Origin: Stutzerimonas xanthomarina
GTDB taxonomy: Bacteria; Pseudomonadota; Gammaproteobacteria; Pseudomonadales; Pseudomonadaceae
Length of the DNA: 64,000 bases
Direction: 5' to 3'
Assembly (NCBI RefSeq): GCF_003935375.1
Contig: NZ_RHQM01000014.1
Span: 62,001-126,000 of the forward strand
Shown: in pieces, positions 1 to 9,107 of the stretch
Layout: every line of letters starts with the position of its first letter
Position numbering within the stretch: the stretch's first letter is position 1
Translations under genes and position numbers: made by a program
The notes under the pieces: generated by a model
Seen by the model: only the letters and a program-made list of their open reading frames with translations
Database searches by the model: none
What the model was told of the DNA's origin: nothing

Positions 1-30
1 TATCTGGACCTCGATGTTGTTTTTGTAGGC

Positions 31-58
31 GCTTCTCGTCGAGCCTGGGACGAGAAGC
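31..58. terminator. Hairpin near left edge, possible terminator of an upstream gene
   Basis: A perfect 10-bp inverted repeat (GCTTCTCGTC at 31-40, GACGAGAAGC at 49-58) encloses an 8-base loop. It is not followed by a T-run, so terminator function is only inferred. The rest of 1-236 has no convincing gene apart from the operator at 120-138. Confidence 0.4.
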
Positions 59-119
59 CGTTCCGCTATCATCCCGCAGTCGGTTTTGCCGCATTGATTG
101 CGTGAGCTATCCTTAGAAA

Positions 120-138
120 AACTGACTGTTTGACATTT
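120..138. promoter_or_regulatory. Operator copy A of the 19-bp palindrome family
   Basis: Sequence AACTGACTGTTTGACATTT. Its left half matches the family consensus ARCTGAY exactly and its right half is degenerate. It ends 98 bases before the ATG of the thiolase-like gene at 237. This is one of the two weakest of ten related sites, all lying in front of genes of this cluster. Confidence 0.5.
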
Positions 139-236
139 TTTAGAGTCTGCCGCAGTCTGGATGGGGGGTCAATACTCTCTCGAGTGGCTCCTGGGAACCT
201 GCCCGAAATCTGATAACAAGCAAAAGAGGAAGCTCC

Positions 237-1421
237 ATGGTGTCGGCTCTGGAACGAACAGCGATCATTTCCGGGATTGGCCAGTCGGCCGTGGGGCGCA
301 GGTTGGGGCGCACGGGGTTGGATCTTACTTTGGAAGCCATTCTCGCAGCATTGACGGATGCAGGGCTCGATCGCAGCCAGATAGACGGAGTGGCCAGCTG
401 GCCGGGCTATCGTGCCGACATGCCGGCCTTCTCGCCGGTTTCCATTGGCCAGGTCAAGGAAGCCTTGGGCCTGGAGCTGAACTGGTATTGCGCGGGCAAC
501 GAAGCCACCCAGATGAGCGGTTTGATCAATGCCTGCATGGCTGTGGCCTCGGGTCAGGCTCGCCATGTTCTGTGCTTTCGTACCGTAACCGAGTCCAGCG
601 CCCTGGCGCAGGGTGTGCGCTCCAGCACTGTGGGGGGCTCGGCGCCACGGGTATCCGGTTTCGGTGAGTTCTTGGTGCCGTTCCAGGCCACCTCCGCCGC
701 CAACTGGGTGGCCCTTGCCGCCAGCCGTTATTTCCATGAATTCGGTACCCGCCGGGAACAGTTGGCGGCCATTGCCCTGAACGCTCGGCGTAACGCCATG
801 CTCAACCCCAAGGCGGTCTATCGCGACCCGCTGAGCCTCGACCAGTACATGAGCACCCGGATGATTTCCACGCCGCTGTGCCTGTTCGACTGCGATGTGC
901 CGGTGGATGGGGCTACCGTGCTTATCGTTTCACATCGTGACACGGCGCCGGATCTACGCAGCAAACCGGTGTTCGTCGAATCCATCTGTGGCCCGTTCAG
1001 TGGCCGGGATGCCTGGGATCAGATGGATGATCTCACCCGTTACAGTGCCGAAGCCTGTGGCAAGCGTCTGTGGAGCCGAACCGACTACAAGCCGGCCGAT
1101 GTGGATGTGGCCGAGCTGTATGACGGCTTCAGCTTCCTCACCTTGCTCTGGCTGGAGGGATTGGGCTTCTGCGGGCGGGGCGAGGCGGCGGCCTTCGTCG
1201 AAGGAGGCCAGCGTATCGCCCTCGATGGCGAACTGCCCCTGGCGACCCACGGCGGTCAGCTATCGGCCGGTCGCCTGCATGGTCTTGGCCATGTGCACGA
1301 GGCGGTGGTGCAGTTGCGTGGCGAGGGCGAGGCGAGGCAGGTGCCAGGGCAGCCGAAACTGGCCGTGGCCAGTAATGGCGGGGGGCCTCTGGCTGGTGCG
1401 GTACTGCTGTCGCGTGAGTGA
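237..1421 (+). CDS. Thiolase-superfamily lipid-transfer protein (SCP-x/Ltp2-like), probably an aldolase
   Basis: A 394-residue thiolase-fold protein of the sterol carrier protein-x/Ltp group. It has the C-terminal ELYDGFSF segment and a conserved His in the HEAVVQLRG segment, but no recognisable CxxG nucleophile loop. By my alignment from the downstream Gly, the position of the thiolase nucleophile Cys holds Glu89 (in CAGNEATQ); a Cys lies four residues earlier. Loss of this Cys is known for Ltp2-type retro-aldolases of steroid side-chain degradation, which work with a DUF35 partner. The only DUF35 protein here is encoded far away at 53976-54383. The ATG at 237 has a good RBS (AGAGGAAG). It is the first gene of a plus-strand run and lies behind operator A. 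The exact substrate cannot be read from the sequence. Confidence 0.8.
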   Translation: MVSALERTAIISGIGQSAVGRRLGRTGLDLTLEAILAALTDAGLDRSQIDGVASWPGYRADMPAFSPVSIGQVKEALGLELNWYCAGNEATQMSGLINACMAVASGQARHVLCFRTVTESSALAQGVRSSTVGGSAPRVSGFGEFLVPFQATSAANWVALAASRYFHEFGTRREQLAAIALNARRNAMLNPKAVYRDPLSLDQYMSTRMISTPLCLFDCDVPVDGATVLIVSHRDTAPDLRSKPVFVESICGPFSGRDAWDQMDDLTRYSAEACGKRLWSRTDYKPADVDVAELYDGFSFLTLLWLEGLGFCGRGEAAAFVEGGQRIALDGELPLATHGGQLSAGRLHGLGHVHEAVVQLRGEGEARQVPGQPKLAVASNGGGPLAGAVLLSRE

Positions 1422-1504
1422 TTCCTGATTGCTCGTGCAATACGACATGAGCGGATGGAAAAGATCCTGGATAACCATAAAAACAAAAGCTCAAGGAGAC
1501 GGGC

Positions 1505-2701
1505 ATGAGAATCCTGATCGCCGTATTGTCTTTTTTTGGCCTGCAACTGCAATCGCTCGCCGCCGCGCCCCTGGTGATCGGTCTTAGTTACCCCAGTACC
1601 GGGAGCTACAAGTGGGAGGGGCTTTCGCAAAAGCGTGGGGCGCTGATGGCGGTAGAGGAGATCAACCGCGAAGGGGGCATTCTGGGGCGGCCACTCAAGC
1701 TGGTCAGCCGCAACAGTGGCGCCACGCCCGATCGGGCGGTGCAGAATGTCGAGCGCCTGGCGGCTGATGGCGCCGTGATGTTGATGGGGGGTGCGTCCAG
1801 CGACGAAGTCATCGCCGCCGGCGAGCGCGCGCGCAAGCTGCGCTTGCCGTACTTCGTCCCCACCGCCTATGCCAACCGGGTGACCGGGCGTGCCGGCCAC
1901 GACTATCTGTTCCGTGAAGGCGCGAGCGCGCGGATGGCCAATAACCTGCTGATGGAGTACCTGGAAACCACGTTGCCGGGAACGCGCTACTTCATCATCA
2001 CCGGCGACGATGTCATCCCCAGTGGTCGCAGCAGCGACCTGGACGTGGCTTCGCGCAGCCGCGACCGGTCGACCCGGGGTCACTACCGCGAGGCGCTCAA
2101 GCAGGCGGAGCAGAGCAATGCCGATGTGCTGATTCTGATGCTCTACGGCACGGACGTGGTGAATGCCATGCGCATGGTTCACGACCTGCGGCTCAACGAG
2201 CGCATGCAGGTGGTGGTGCCCAACCTCAGTCAGGACATGGTCGAGCAGGCCGGACCGGCACTGATGAGCGGGGTGATCGGTACCGATACTTGGACTTGGC
2301 GGGTGCCTGAGCGTGAGGGTAATGATCGTGGCAAGCGCTTCGTCGCCGACTACATCGGGCGCTACCAGGGTTACCCGTCCAGCGCTGCCGCGTCGGCCTA
2401 CGGCATCGTGCGGCAGTGGGCCGATGCCGTGGCGCGTGCTGGTACGACGGAGTCGGCGGCCGTGATCGCAGCCTTGAACGACCACACTTATCGCCTGCTC
2501 AAGGACGAGCAGAAATGGCGTGCCCTGGATCACCAGAACCTGCAGAGCATGTATGTGGTCAGGGTCAAACCGCGGGCCGAGGTCATCAAGGACGAGCTGA
2601 AACAGGATTACTTCGAAATCCTCGACTGGATGGAGGGCGAGGTAGCTGCGCCCACCGAGAAGGAAGTGCGCTGGGAGCGTAGTCCCGAAGGGCCGGAATG
2701 A
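1505..2701 (+). CDS. ABC-type amino-acid-like periplasmic substrate-binding protein (orphan)
   Basis: A 398-residue type I periplasmic binding protein of the branched-chain amino acid (LivJ/Peripla_BP_6) family. It has a short Sec signal peptide, with likely cleavage after SLAAA around residue 21. The mature part begins PLVIGLSYPSTG and carries the typical EEINREGGILGRPL segment. No ABC permease or ATPase genes lie in the window, so it either serves a transporter encoded elsewhere or acts as a sensor or scavenger of the catabolic substrate. Such binding proteins often accompany degradation clusters for aromatic or hydrophobic acids. An RBS (AAGGAGAC) precedes the ATG. It lies between the aldolase-like gene and a new promoter with operator B. 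Confidence 0.85.
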   Translation: MRILIAVLSFFGLQLQSLAAAPLVIGLSYPSTGSYKWEGLSQKRGALMAVEEINREGGILGRPLKLVSRNSGATPDRAVQNVERLAADGAVMLMGGASSDEVIAAGERARKLRLPYFVPTAYANRVTGRAGHDYLFREGASARMANNLLMEYLETTLPGTRYFIITGDDVIPSGRSSDLDVASRSRDRSTRGHYREALKQAEQSNADVLILMLYGTDVVNAMRMVHDLRLNERMQVVVPNLSQDMVEQAGPALMSGVIGTDTWTWRVPEREGNDRGKRFVADYIGRYQGYPSSAAASAYGIVRQWADAVARAGTTESAAVIAALNDHTYRLLKDEQKWRALDHQNLQSMYVVRVKPRAEVIKDELKQDYFEILDWMEGEVAAPTEKEVRWERSPEGPE

Positions 2702-2742
2702 TCCCTTGACTTTGCTGTGAAAAGGCATTGGTGCAGGCGTAA

Positions 2743-2761
2743 AACTGATGATATGTTACTT
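2743..2761. promoter_or_regulatory. Operator copy B of the 19-bp palindrome family
   Basis: Sequence AACTGATGATATGTTACTT, matching the consensus ARCTGAY-n5-RTYAGYT with one clear mismatch (C for G near the right end). It lies 37 bases before the ATG of the GMC oxidoreductase at 2799, the first gene of a new transcription unit. Confidence 0.65.
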
Positions 2762-2798
2762 GCTGGTAACGTAAAAGAACAAGAATCAGGTACCTGCC

Positions 2799-4451
2799 AT
2801 GCAAGAGCAATATGACTTCATCATCGTTGGTGCAGGCTCGGCCGGTTGTGTGCTGGCCAACCGGCTGTCCGCCGATTCCGGCGTTTCCGTTCTGCTGGTC
2901 GAGAGCGGCCCTGCCGACACCGACCCGATGATCAGGATGCCGCGTGGCATCGGCAAACTGCTGGTCGCGGGCAACAGGCATGTCTGGGATTACCAGATCG
3001 ATCCGGGTACCGGCCAGCCCGAAGAACTGTGGCTGAAAGGCCGTACCCTGGGCGGCTCCAGTTCGATCAACGGCATGGTCTATGTGCGCGGCGCTCCGGC
3101 CGACTATGACGCCTGGGAGGCTGCCGGTTGCGTTGGCTGGGGCTGGAAGGATATCGGTCGGCAGTTCGTTGCCCTGGAGGATCACCAGCTCGGTGCTGCG
3201 CCGTGGCGTGGCGTCGGCGGCCCGCTCAAGGTCAGCATCCATCCTGCCGGCTCGCCGCTGTGCGAGGCGGTGATCTCCGCCGCAGAGCAGTGCGGCACGC
3301 CACGGGTAGCCGACACCAACGATGTCGCCACAGTGGAGAGCGGCGCGTTCGGCTACCAGCCGCAGAACACCTGGCACGGCCAGCGCTTCAGCGCTGCGCG
3401 AGCGTTCCTGCAGCCCATCCGCGGGCGCGCCAATCTCACCGTGCTGACTGCCACCGATGTGCTGAAAATCAACTTCACCGGCACGCGCGTCGCCAATGTC
3501 AGCCTCAGGGACAAGCGCGGCACGCGCGAGATCGGTGTTGGCCGCGAGGTGATCCTCAGCGCTGGTGCCATCGAGTCGCCAAAACTGTTGCAACTCTCCG
3601 GCATCGGCCCGGCGCAACTGCTGCGCCAGCATGGCATCGACGTGGTCGCCGACCGTGCGCAGGTCGGCCGGAACCTGCGCGAGCACGTCTGCCTGCCCCT
3701 GCAATACCGGGTGCGCAGCGGCAGCCTCAACCGGGCCTTCCGTGGCCTTGGCCTGCTGGGTTCGCTGTGGCAGTACTACACGGCCAGCGGCGGCCCGCTC
3801 AGCCACGCCGCGCATGAGGCGGGCGGCTTCGTCAGGACACGCCCGGAGGTCGAGCGTGCCGATGCGCAGATCGGCGTCAGCCTGCATTCCCTGGCGGTGG
3901 CCAGGAACAACCAGGTGGTGCCGGAAAAGGAGCATGGCCTGACTTTCTACAGCTACTTCACCCGTCCCGAGAGCCAGGGCGAACTGACGATCCGCAGCGC
4001 CGATCCCGCCGCCGCGCCGGCGATCAAGGCCAACTACCTGGCATCGCAGGTTGATCGAACCGCCGCCGTGGCCCTGATCCGCTGGGTGCGCAGGCTGGTC
4101 GCACAGCCGGCGCTGGCAGCGCTGGTGGTCGAGGAGCTTGTGCCTGGCCCGCAGTACCGCAGCGACGAGGAGTTGCTCGAGGCGGCACTGCGCATCGGCC
4201 GAACCGCCTACCACGTCGCTGGCACCTGCCGCATGGGCGGCGATGCCGATTCGGTGGTCGATCCCGAGCTACGTGTGCGCGGGGTGGAGGGCGTGCGGGT
4301 GGTCGATACCTCGATCATGCCGACGCTACCCTCGGGCAACACCAATGCACCGGCCATGGCCATCGCCTTGCGCGCCGCGGAGATCATCACTGCCGGCCTG
4401 GCCAAGCCGGCCGACGCCACTCGCCAGGTCTTGGCGCAACTGCACGAATAA
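2799..4451 (+). CDS. GMC-family FAD-dependent alcohol oxidoreductase
   Basis: A 550-residue glucose-methanol-choline oxidoreductase, expected to oxidise a primary alcohol to an aldehyde with FAD. The N-terminus carries the ADP-binding motif VGAGSAGCVLANRLS. GMC signature 1 (GRTLGGSSSINGMVYVRG) and signature 2 (GAIESPKLLQLSGIG) are both present. The C-terminal catalytic region has YHVAGTCRMG, with the active-site His, and PSGNTNAPAMAIA. Its length is normal for choline- or alcohol-dehydrogenase-like members. There is no signal peptide, so it is cytoplasmic. It is followed after 17 bases by an aldehyde dehydrogenase. The pair suggests alcohol to aldehyde to acid conversion of the substrate or a side chain. 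Annotators may call it choline dehydrogenase, but nothing here supports choline as substrate. Confidence 0.9.
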   Translation: MQEQYDFIIVGAGSAGCVLANRLSADSGVSVLLVESGPADTDPMIRMPRGIGKLLVAGNRHVWDYQIDPGTGQPEELWLKGRTLGGSSSINGMVYVRGAPADYDAWEAAGCVGWGWKDIGRQFVALEDHQLGAAPWRGVGGPLKVSIHPAGSPLCEAVISAAEQCGTPRVADTNDVATVESGAFGYQPQNTWHGQRFSAARAFLQPIRGRANLTVLTATDVLKINFTGTRVANVSLRDKRGTREIGVGREVILSAGAIESPKLLQLSGIGPAQLLRQHGIDVVADRAQVGRNLREHVCLPLQYRVRSGSLNRAFRGLGLLGSLWQYYTASGGPLSHAAHEAGGFVRTRPEVERADAQIGVSLHSLAVARNNQVVPEKEHGLTFYSYFTRPESQGELTIRSADPAAAPAIKANYLASQVDRTAAVALIRWVRRLVAQPALAALVVEELVPGPQYRSDEELLEAALRIGRTAYHVAGTCRMGGDADSVVDPELRVRGVEGVRVVDTSIMPTLPSGNTNAPAMAIALRAAEIITAGLAKPADATRQVLAQLHE

Positions 4452-4468
4452 TCACAAGAGAGACAGCC

Positions 4469-5959
4469 ATGAGCATCGCTTTTACCGATATCCAATCCTT
4501 CTACATCGATGGCGAATGGGTGCAGCCGACCGAGGGCTACGAGCCGGTGATCAACCCTGCCACCGAGGAAGTCATTGGCGAGGCACCGCTTGCCGGTCGC
4601 GCGGAGCTGGACCTGGCCCTGGCGGCGGCGCGGCGGGCCTTCGACGAAGGCCCATGGCCGCAGCTGCCAGTCGAGGCGCGGATCGAGGCGATCCGCCGCC
4701 TGCGCGCGGCCATCGTCAAGCGCGAGGCGCTGATCAAGCAACTGCTGACCGCCGAGGTCGGCGCGGTGCAGATGCTGTTCAACAGCGCCCAGTACAACGG
4801 GGCGCTGGAGGCCATCGATTATGCGATCCAGCTGGCGCAGCGCCTGGAGCCGGAAGGCGTGGCCATCGAACTGAAACCCAATCCTTTCGACCCCGCCGCT
4901 GGAGAACTGCTGGGCTCGGGCATCGTGGTGCGCGAGCCGTATGGCGTGGTGGCGGGGATCACCCCGTACAACTACCCCTTCCTGCTCAACGTGGTGAAGG
5001 CGGTGCCCGCGTTGCTGACCGGCAACACCGTGGTGCTCAAGCCCTCGCAGTTCACTCCCTTCTCCGCCCTGTTGCTGAACGAGATCATCATCGAGGCGGG
5101 GTTGCCGCGTGGCGTGCTCAGCGTGATCAATGGCGGCCCTGATCTCGGCGCCATGCTCAGCGAGGACGCGCGGGTGGACCTGGTGACGTTCACCGGCTCC
5201 GACCAGGTTGGCCAGGCCATCCTGCGTCAGTCGGCCGGCACGCTGAAGAAAGTCCACCTGGAGCTGGGCGGCAAGTCCGCGCTGATCGTCCGCCATGACG
5301 CGGACATCGCCAAGGCCGCCGCCACCGCCGCCTTCAGTATGTCACTGCATGCCGGGCAGGGTTGCGCGCTGCTGACTCGCTATATCGTGCATAACTCGAT
5401 TCGTCCGGCTTTCGTCGAGGCGGTGAAGGCTACCCTTGGCTGCCTGAAAATCGGCGACCCGGCGGATCCGACCGTAGTGGTCGGCCCGCTGATCCGAGAA
5501 AGCGCGCGGCACAAGACTGAGCGGTTCGTGCAGGCCGGACTGGATTGCGGGGCTACGCTGGTCTACGGTGGCCAGCGTCCGGCACACCTGACGCGCGGTT
5601 TCTTCCACGAGCCGACGCTGTTCGACAACGTCGACAATGCTTCGGTGATCGCCCAGGAGGAAGTCTTCGGCCCGATCGGCGTGGTGATCGGTTTCGACAG
5701 TGACGAGGAGGCGATCCGCCTGGCCAACGCCTCGAAGTTCGGCCTCAGTGGTGCGGTGATGTCCGCCGACCGCCCGGCGGCTTTCCGCCTGGCGATGAAG
5801 CTGCGTACCGGCGGGGTGGCTATCAACGGTGGCACCGGCGACTTTTTCGTCAAGGCACCGTTCGGCGGCTATAAGCACTCCGGTATCGGGCGTGAGCTGG
5901 GCAAGGATTGGCTCAAGGAGTTCCTGCTGGAGAAATCCATTACCTATCCGATTGGATGA
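4469..5959 (+). CDS. NAD(P)+-dependent aldehyde dehydrogenase
   Basis: A 496-residue aldehyde dehydrogenase, full length for the family. The catalytic Cys is at about residue 299 (GQGCALLTR) and the general-base Glu lies in HLELGGKS about 33 residues before it. The cofactor-binding region has TGNTVVLKPSQFTPF and FTGSDQVGQ. It probably oxidises the aldehyde made by the GMC enzyme encoded just upstream to a carboxylic acid, which the CoA ligases or CoA transferase of the cluster could then activate. The ATG is 17 bases after the GMC stop with a GAGAGACAG RBS, so the two genes are very likely co-transcribed. Substrate specificity cannot be read from the sequence. Confidence 0.92.
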   Translation: MSIAFTDIQSFYIDGEWVQPTEGYEPVINPATEEVIGEAPLAGRAELDLALAAARRAFDEGPWPQLPVEARIEAIRRLRAAIVKREALIKQLLTAEVGAVQMLFNSAQYNGALEAIDYAIQLAQRLEPEGVAIELKPNPFDPAAGELLGSGIVVREPYGVVAGITPYNYPFLLNVVKAVPALLTGNTVVLKPSQFTPFSALLLNEIIIEAGLPRGVLSVINGGPDLGAMLSEDARVDLVTFTGSDQVGQAILRQSAGTLKKVHLELGGKSALIVRHDADIAKAAATAAFSMSLHAGQGCALLTRYIVHNSIRPAFVEAVKATLGCLKIGDPADPTVVVGPLIRESARHKTERFVQAGLDCGATLVYGGQRPAHLTRGFFHEPTLFDNVDNASVIAQEEVFGPIGVVIGFDSDEEAIRLANASKFGLSGAVMSADRPAAFRLAMKLRTGGVAINGGTGDFFVKAPFGGYKHSGIGRELGKDWLKEFLLEKSITYPIG

Positions 5960-6042
5960 ATTCCGGCGGGGCCAGGCGGCCTTGCCGTGGCTGCTGGCAT
6001 TCCGCTCGCAACGAAACAAGAGCATGAGTTTATGGAGGAGAC

Positions 6043-6810
6043 ATGTCCATTCTGTTGCGTAGGCGCGAGGGTTCTATCGAGATACTGACCCTTAACCGAC
6101 CCGAGCAGCGCAATGCCCTGACGCCCGAATTAATGGAAGAGCTTTCCAGCGCTTTCGAGCAGGCCCAGCATGCGGACGAAGTACGCGTGGTGGTGGTGAC
6201 GGCGTCAGGAGACAGGGCATTCTGCGCCGGCATGGACTTGAAGGCCTTTGCCGCTGGCCCAGGCGATCGCGTGCCCCGTTCCACCGCATATTTCGAGGCG
6301 TTCATCGAGGGACGCTTTCCCAAGCCGATCATCGCTGCGATCAATGCCACGGCGGTGGCGGGGGGGCTCGAGTTGATGATGGGATGCGATCTGGCAGTGG
6401 CTTCACGGGACGCGAAGTTTGGTCTTCCCGAAGTGAAATATGGCCTGTTTCCCGCCGGCTCCGGTGTATTGCTTCCGGCAAGAGTTCCATTGGCGATTGC
6501 CCTAGAGCTCGCGCTGACTGGCGACAGCATCGATGCTGAGCGCGCTTACCAGTTGGGCTTGGTGAACCGTGTGGTGGAGCCGAACGCGGTGCTGGACACG
6601 GCACTCGAGCTGGCACGACGCATTGCCGAAAACGCTCCGATGGGGCTGGCCGTGAGCAAACGCCTGATGTGGGCATGTGCGCAGGAGGGCATAGACGCCA
6701 CCAGACCCCAGGTGAAAGAGTCAATCGACCAAGTATTCAACAGCGAGGATGCGTTGGAGGGGGCTCAGGCCTTTGCCCAGAGGCGCGTTCCGCAGTGGAA
6801 GGGGCGCTAA
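6043..6810 (+). CDS. Enoyl-CoA hydratase (crotonase family, both catalytic Glu present)
   Basis: A 255-residue crotonase. The oxyanion-hole segment is FCAGMDLKAF. Both hydratase glutamates are in place: the one equivalent to rat Glu144 in AGGLELMMGCD and the one equivalent to Glu164 in GLPEVKYG. It is therefore the best candidate for an ordinary trans-2-enoyl-CoA hydratase among the five crotonases in this window. An RBS (TGGAGGAG) precedes the ATG. It follows the aldehyde dehydrogenase by 83 bases and precedes the CoA transferase by 41, so it probably belongs to the same transcript. Confidence 0.9.
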   Translation: MSILLRRREGSIEILTLNRPEQRNALTPELMEELSSAFEQAQHADEVRVVVVTASGDRAFCAGMDLKAFAAGPGDRVPRSTAYFEAFIEGRFPKPIIAAINATAVAGGLELMMGCDLAVASRDAKFGLPEVKYGLFPAGSGVLLPARVPLAIALELALTGDSIDAERAYQLGLVNRVVEPNAVLDTALELARRIAENAPMGLAVSKRLMWACAQEGIDATRPQVKESIDQVFNSEDALEGAQAFAQRRVPQWKGR

Positions 6811-6851
6811 GCACCGGATGATGAAGGCATGATCCTGCCAACGGAGGAGCT

Positions 6852-8051
6852 ATGTACGACTTGATGAGCGGCATTCGCGTGATCGAGGTGGCCGAGCATA
6901 CCTATGTGCCGGCCGCAGCCATGGTTCTGGCCGATTGGGGGGCAGATGTGATCAAGGTCGAGCGTGCCCAAGGGGGCGATGCCTCTCGCCACATGCGGCT
7001 GCCGGGGGCAGACGGAAGAGTCAACCCGTTCTTTGAAACTGGCAACCGTGGCAAACGTGGAATCGCCCTGGATCTGACCCAGGAGGTGGGGAGGGAGCAG
7101 CTGTATCGTTTGATAGAGGAGGCTGATGTTTTCCTCACCAATATGCGCGCCGATGCGCGGATGAAGCTGGGCATCGAGCCGGCGGATCTGTTCAAGCGCA
7201 ACCCGAAACTGATTTATGCTCGTGGCAGCGGCTACGGTTTGCACGGGGCTCTGGCCGGCGATGGCGGATTCGACTATCCCTCGTCATGGTGCCGTTCTGG
7301 GGCTGGTTTCAATCAGACCCTGCCCGGCGAGGCGCCTCCCAAACAACCAGGCTCTATTGGCGATCTCACTGGCGGCGTGACTCTGGCGGGGGCGATTGCC
7401 GCAGCGCTGTTCCGGCGCGAGCGAACGGGCAAAGGCGCAGTGGTGGACAACGCCCTCTACATGGTCGGAACCTACCTGATGTCACAGTCGCTACTGGCCA
7501 CCAGCATCGGCGTGCCGACCATCCCAGTCGAGCGGCAGGCGGAAAGCTCCTTTGCCCTGGCCAACAACTACCGCACCCGCGACGGCCGCTGGATCGCCCT
7601 GTGCCTGCTGATGGAGAAGTGGTGGCCGGATTTCGTCGCGCATATCGAAAGGCCAGAGCTGCTCGACGATCCGCGCTTCAAGGATGCCGCCACGCGTCAT
7701 GTGAATTCCCAGGCCTTAGTCATGGAGCTGAATGAGGTGTTTGCCACTCGTGACTACGCCGACTGGTGCACCCGTTTCAAGACGCTGGAAGGGGTCTGGG
7801 CCCCGGTTCAGAGTCCGGCGGAGGTGCTCGCCGATCCCCAGGCTCTGGAGAACGGCTTCGTCAGCCCGGTAGATGTCGACCAGGCTGGGCAATATCTGGT
7901 GGGGGTGTCGCCGGCACAGTTCGATGAGAAACCGATTGGCAAGTTGAAGGCGGGGCCGCGCTTCGCTGAACACACCGACGAAGTACTGCGCGAGATCGGC
8001 GTGAGCGATGCCGAATTGGCCGCCCTGCGGGCAATGGGGGCGATCCGCTGA
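6852..8051 (+). CDS. Class III CoA transferase (CaiB/BaiF family)
   Basis: A 399-residue family III CoA transferase. The N-terminus is typical (SGIRVIEVAEHTYVPAAAMVLADWGADVIKVE). Asp171 in GSIGDLTGG corresponds to the catalytic aspartate of formyl-CoA transferase that forms the acyl anhydride. The RTGKGAVVDNAL segment that follows is also characteristic. Its role is to move CoA between acyl-CoA and free acid, so it can activate a catabolic intermediate without ATP. BaiF-type enzymes do this with bile acids and others with carnitine or racemised acids; the substrate here is unknown. It is the last gene of the first plus-strand block and faces the TetR gene, with a terminator-like hairpin between them. 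Confidence 0.9.
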   Translation: MYDLMSGIRVIEVAEHTYVPAAAMVLADWGADVIKVERAQGGDASRHMRLPGADGRVNPFFETGNRGKRGIALDLTQEVGREQLYRLIEEADVFLTNMRADARMKLGIEPADLFKRNPKLIYARGSGYGLHGALAGDGGFDYPSSWCRSGAGFNQTLPGEAPPKQPGSIGDLTGGVTLAGAIAAALFRRERTGKGAVVDNALYMVGTYLMSQSLLATSIGVPTIPVERQAESSFALANNYRTRDGRWIALCLLMEKWWPDFVAHIERPELLDDPRFKDAATRHVNSQALVMELNEVFATRDYADWCTRFKTLEGVWAPVQSPAEVLADPQALENGFVSPVDVDQAGQYLVGVSPAQFDEKPIGKLKAGPRFAEHTDEVLREIGVSDAELAALRAMGAIR

Positions 8052-8125
8052 GCATCTGTTCTAATCGCGGCGGTGGGCAGCAGGCTAACTCGCCTGTTCC
8101 TATCCGTCATCGTGGTAGTGCGCTA

Positions 8126-8149
8126 GGTGGGGGCTACCCGCCTATTTTT
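8126..8149 (+). terminator. Rho-independent terminator-like hairpin between convergent genes
   Basis: GGTGGG, loop GGCTA, CCCGCC (one T-G pair) followed by TATTTTT. It lies between the CoA transferase stop at 8051 and the convergent TetR stop at 8157. Confidence 0.55.
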
Positions 8150-8156
8150 CGACGAC

Positions 8157-8819
8157 CTATCGGCCGTCTGTGCCTTCGTTTGTCGTAGGGGAGTACCCCG
8201 CGAGGAAGAAACGCACCAGTTCGCGTAGGTACGGCTCGACCTTTTCATCGGGCACGACCACCCCCAGCAGGCGTTCCAGAGGGCGTCCGGTCAGTGTCGA
8301 GAAGATGATTGCCCCCTCGAGGGTGTCCGGCATGCGGGTCACACGGCTGTCATTGAGCCATTGAAAATAGGCGGTGATAGGCCCCATGAAGCCTTTCATC
8401 ACAGTTTCGCGAAAATGTAGGATCAACTTGGGGAACTTGGCGCTTTCCTGGGCGCCGAGCCGAGTCATGGCGATCACCCTGGAGGAGCCCAGCTTTTCGT
8501 GGAATAGGCGCGCCAAGTCATACAAGGCGTCCGCGACTGGCCGGGACGGATCGAGGAAACTCAGGTCCAGCTCGAAATCTTTGGCCATGTGATCGAGCGT
8601 GGCCTTGAATAGTGCTTCCTTGCTTGGATAACGCCGATACAGGGCCGGTTTGGTGGTTTCGCTGGCAGCGGCGATGCGCTCGAGATTTGCGTCGGTGTAG
8701 CCATATTCAAAGAACTCCGCGGCGGCTGCCTCCAACAGAGCGGCATCGAGCTGCTTGCGGGGGCGCCCTTTGGCTTTGGTGGTTGCAAGGTGTGCTTGGT
8801 TGGTCAATGGAACACTCAT
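8157..8819 (-). CDS. TetR/AcrR-family transcriptional regulator 1
   Basis: A 220-residue TetR-type repressor. The N-terminal helix-turn-helix spans about residues 20-70 and includes AAAAEFFEYGYTDANLERIAAASETTKPALYRRYPSKEALF, the classic TetR signature. The C-terminal half is a variable ligand-binding domain. It is transcribed towards the first block and lies between it and the SDR-MaoC-hydrolase operon. No copy of the 19-bp cluster palindrome lies in front of this gene (8820-9107), so it is not obviously autoregulated by that site. It is still one of two candidates for the regulator of the cluster; the other is at 22696-23415. Confidence 0.9.
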   Translation of the reverse strand: MSVPLTNQAHLATTKAKGRPRKQLDAALLEAAAAEFFEYGYTDANLERIAAASETTKPALYRRYPSKEALFKATLDHMAKDFELDLSFLDPSRPVADALYDLARLFHEKLGSSRVIAMTRLGAQESAKFPKLILHFRETVMKGFMGPITAYFQWLNDSRVTRMPDTLEGAIIFSTLTGRPLERLLGVVVPDEKVEPYLRELVRFFLAGYSPTTNEGTDGR

Positions 8820-9107
8820 TCGTCAAATGGGGCTCTGGTGATGCCCAGCGTATCGGTCGATGCTTGGCCGCCGTCGGAGTCTGCGGCCGAATTCGCCGGC
8901 CGTGATATGGCGGTTGGGCGAATGTCGAAAAGGTCGATATTCGCTTCGTTTGACAGGACAATGCCCAAGACCGCGCCGAGGCCTTCGTCCATGATTCTAT
9001 GCCCGTCCCGATTCTGACGAGACGTTGACTATATCGCCACCGCCACGCTGGCACATCAGCTCCTAGGCCTCCCGCGAACGGTGGGCGAGCTTGCGGCCGG
9101 GGGCCGT

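Noticed and set aside
1256-2728. Long minus-strand open frame (490 codons) opposite the binding-protein gene
   Set aside because: It is an antisense shadow of GC-rich coding DNA, with no RBS or domain; the plus strand has a complete periplasmic binding protein with signal peptide.
2757-2771. Inverted repeat GTTAC/GTAAC around 2755-2770 as a separate operator
   Set aside because: It overlaps operator B and is not repeated elsewhere in the window, so I treat it as chance symmetry.
9020-9042. Possible further operator (GTTGACTATATCGCC) before the TetR 1 gene
   Set aside because: Only the left half resembles the palindrome; the right half does not match.
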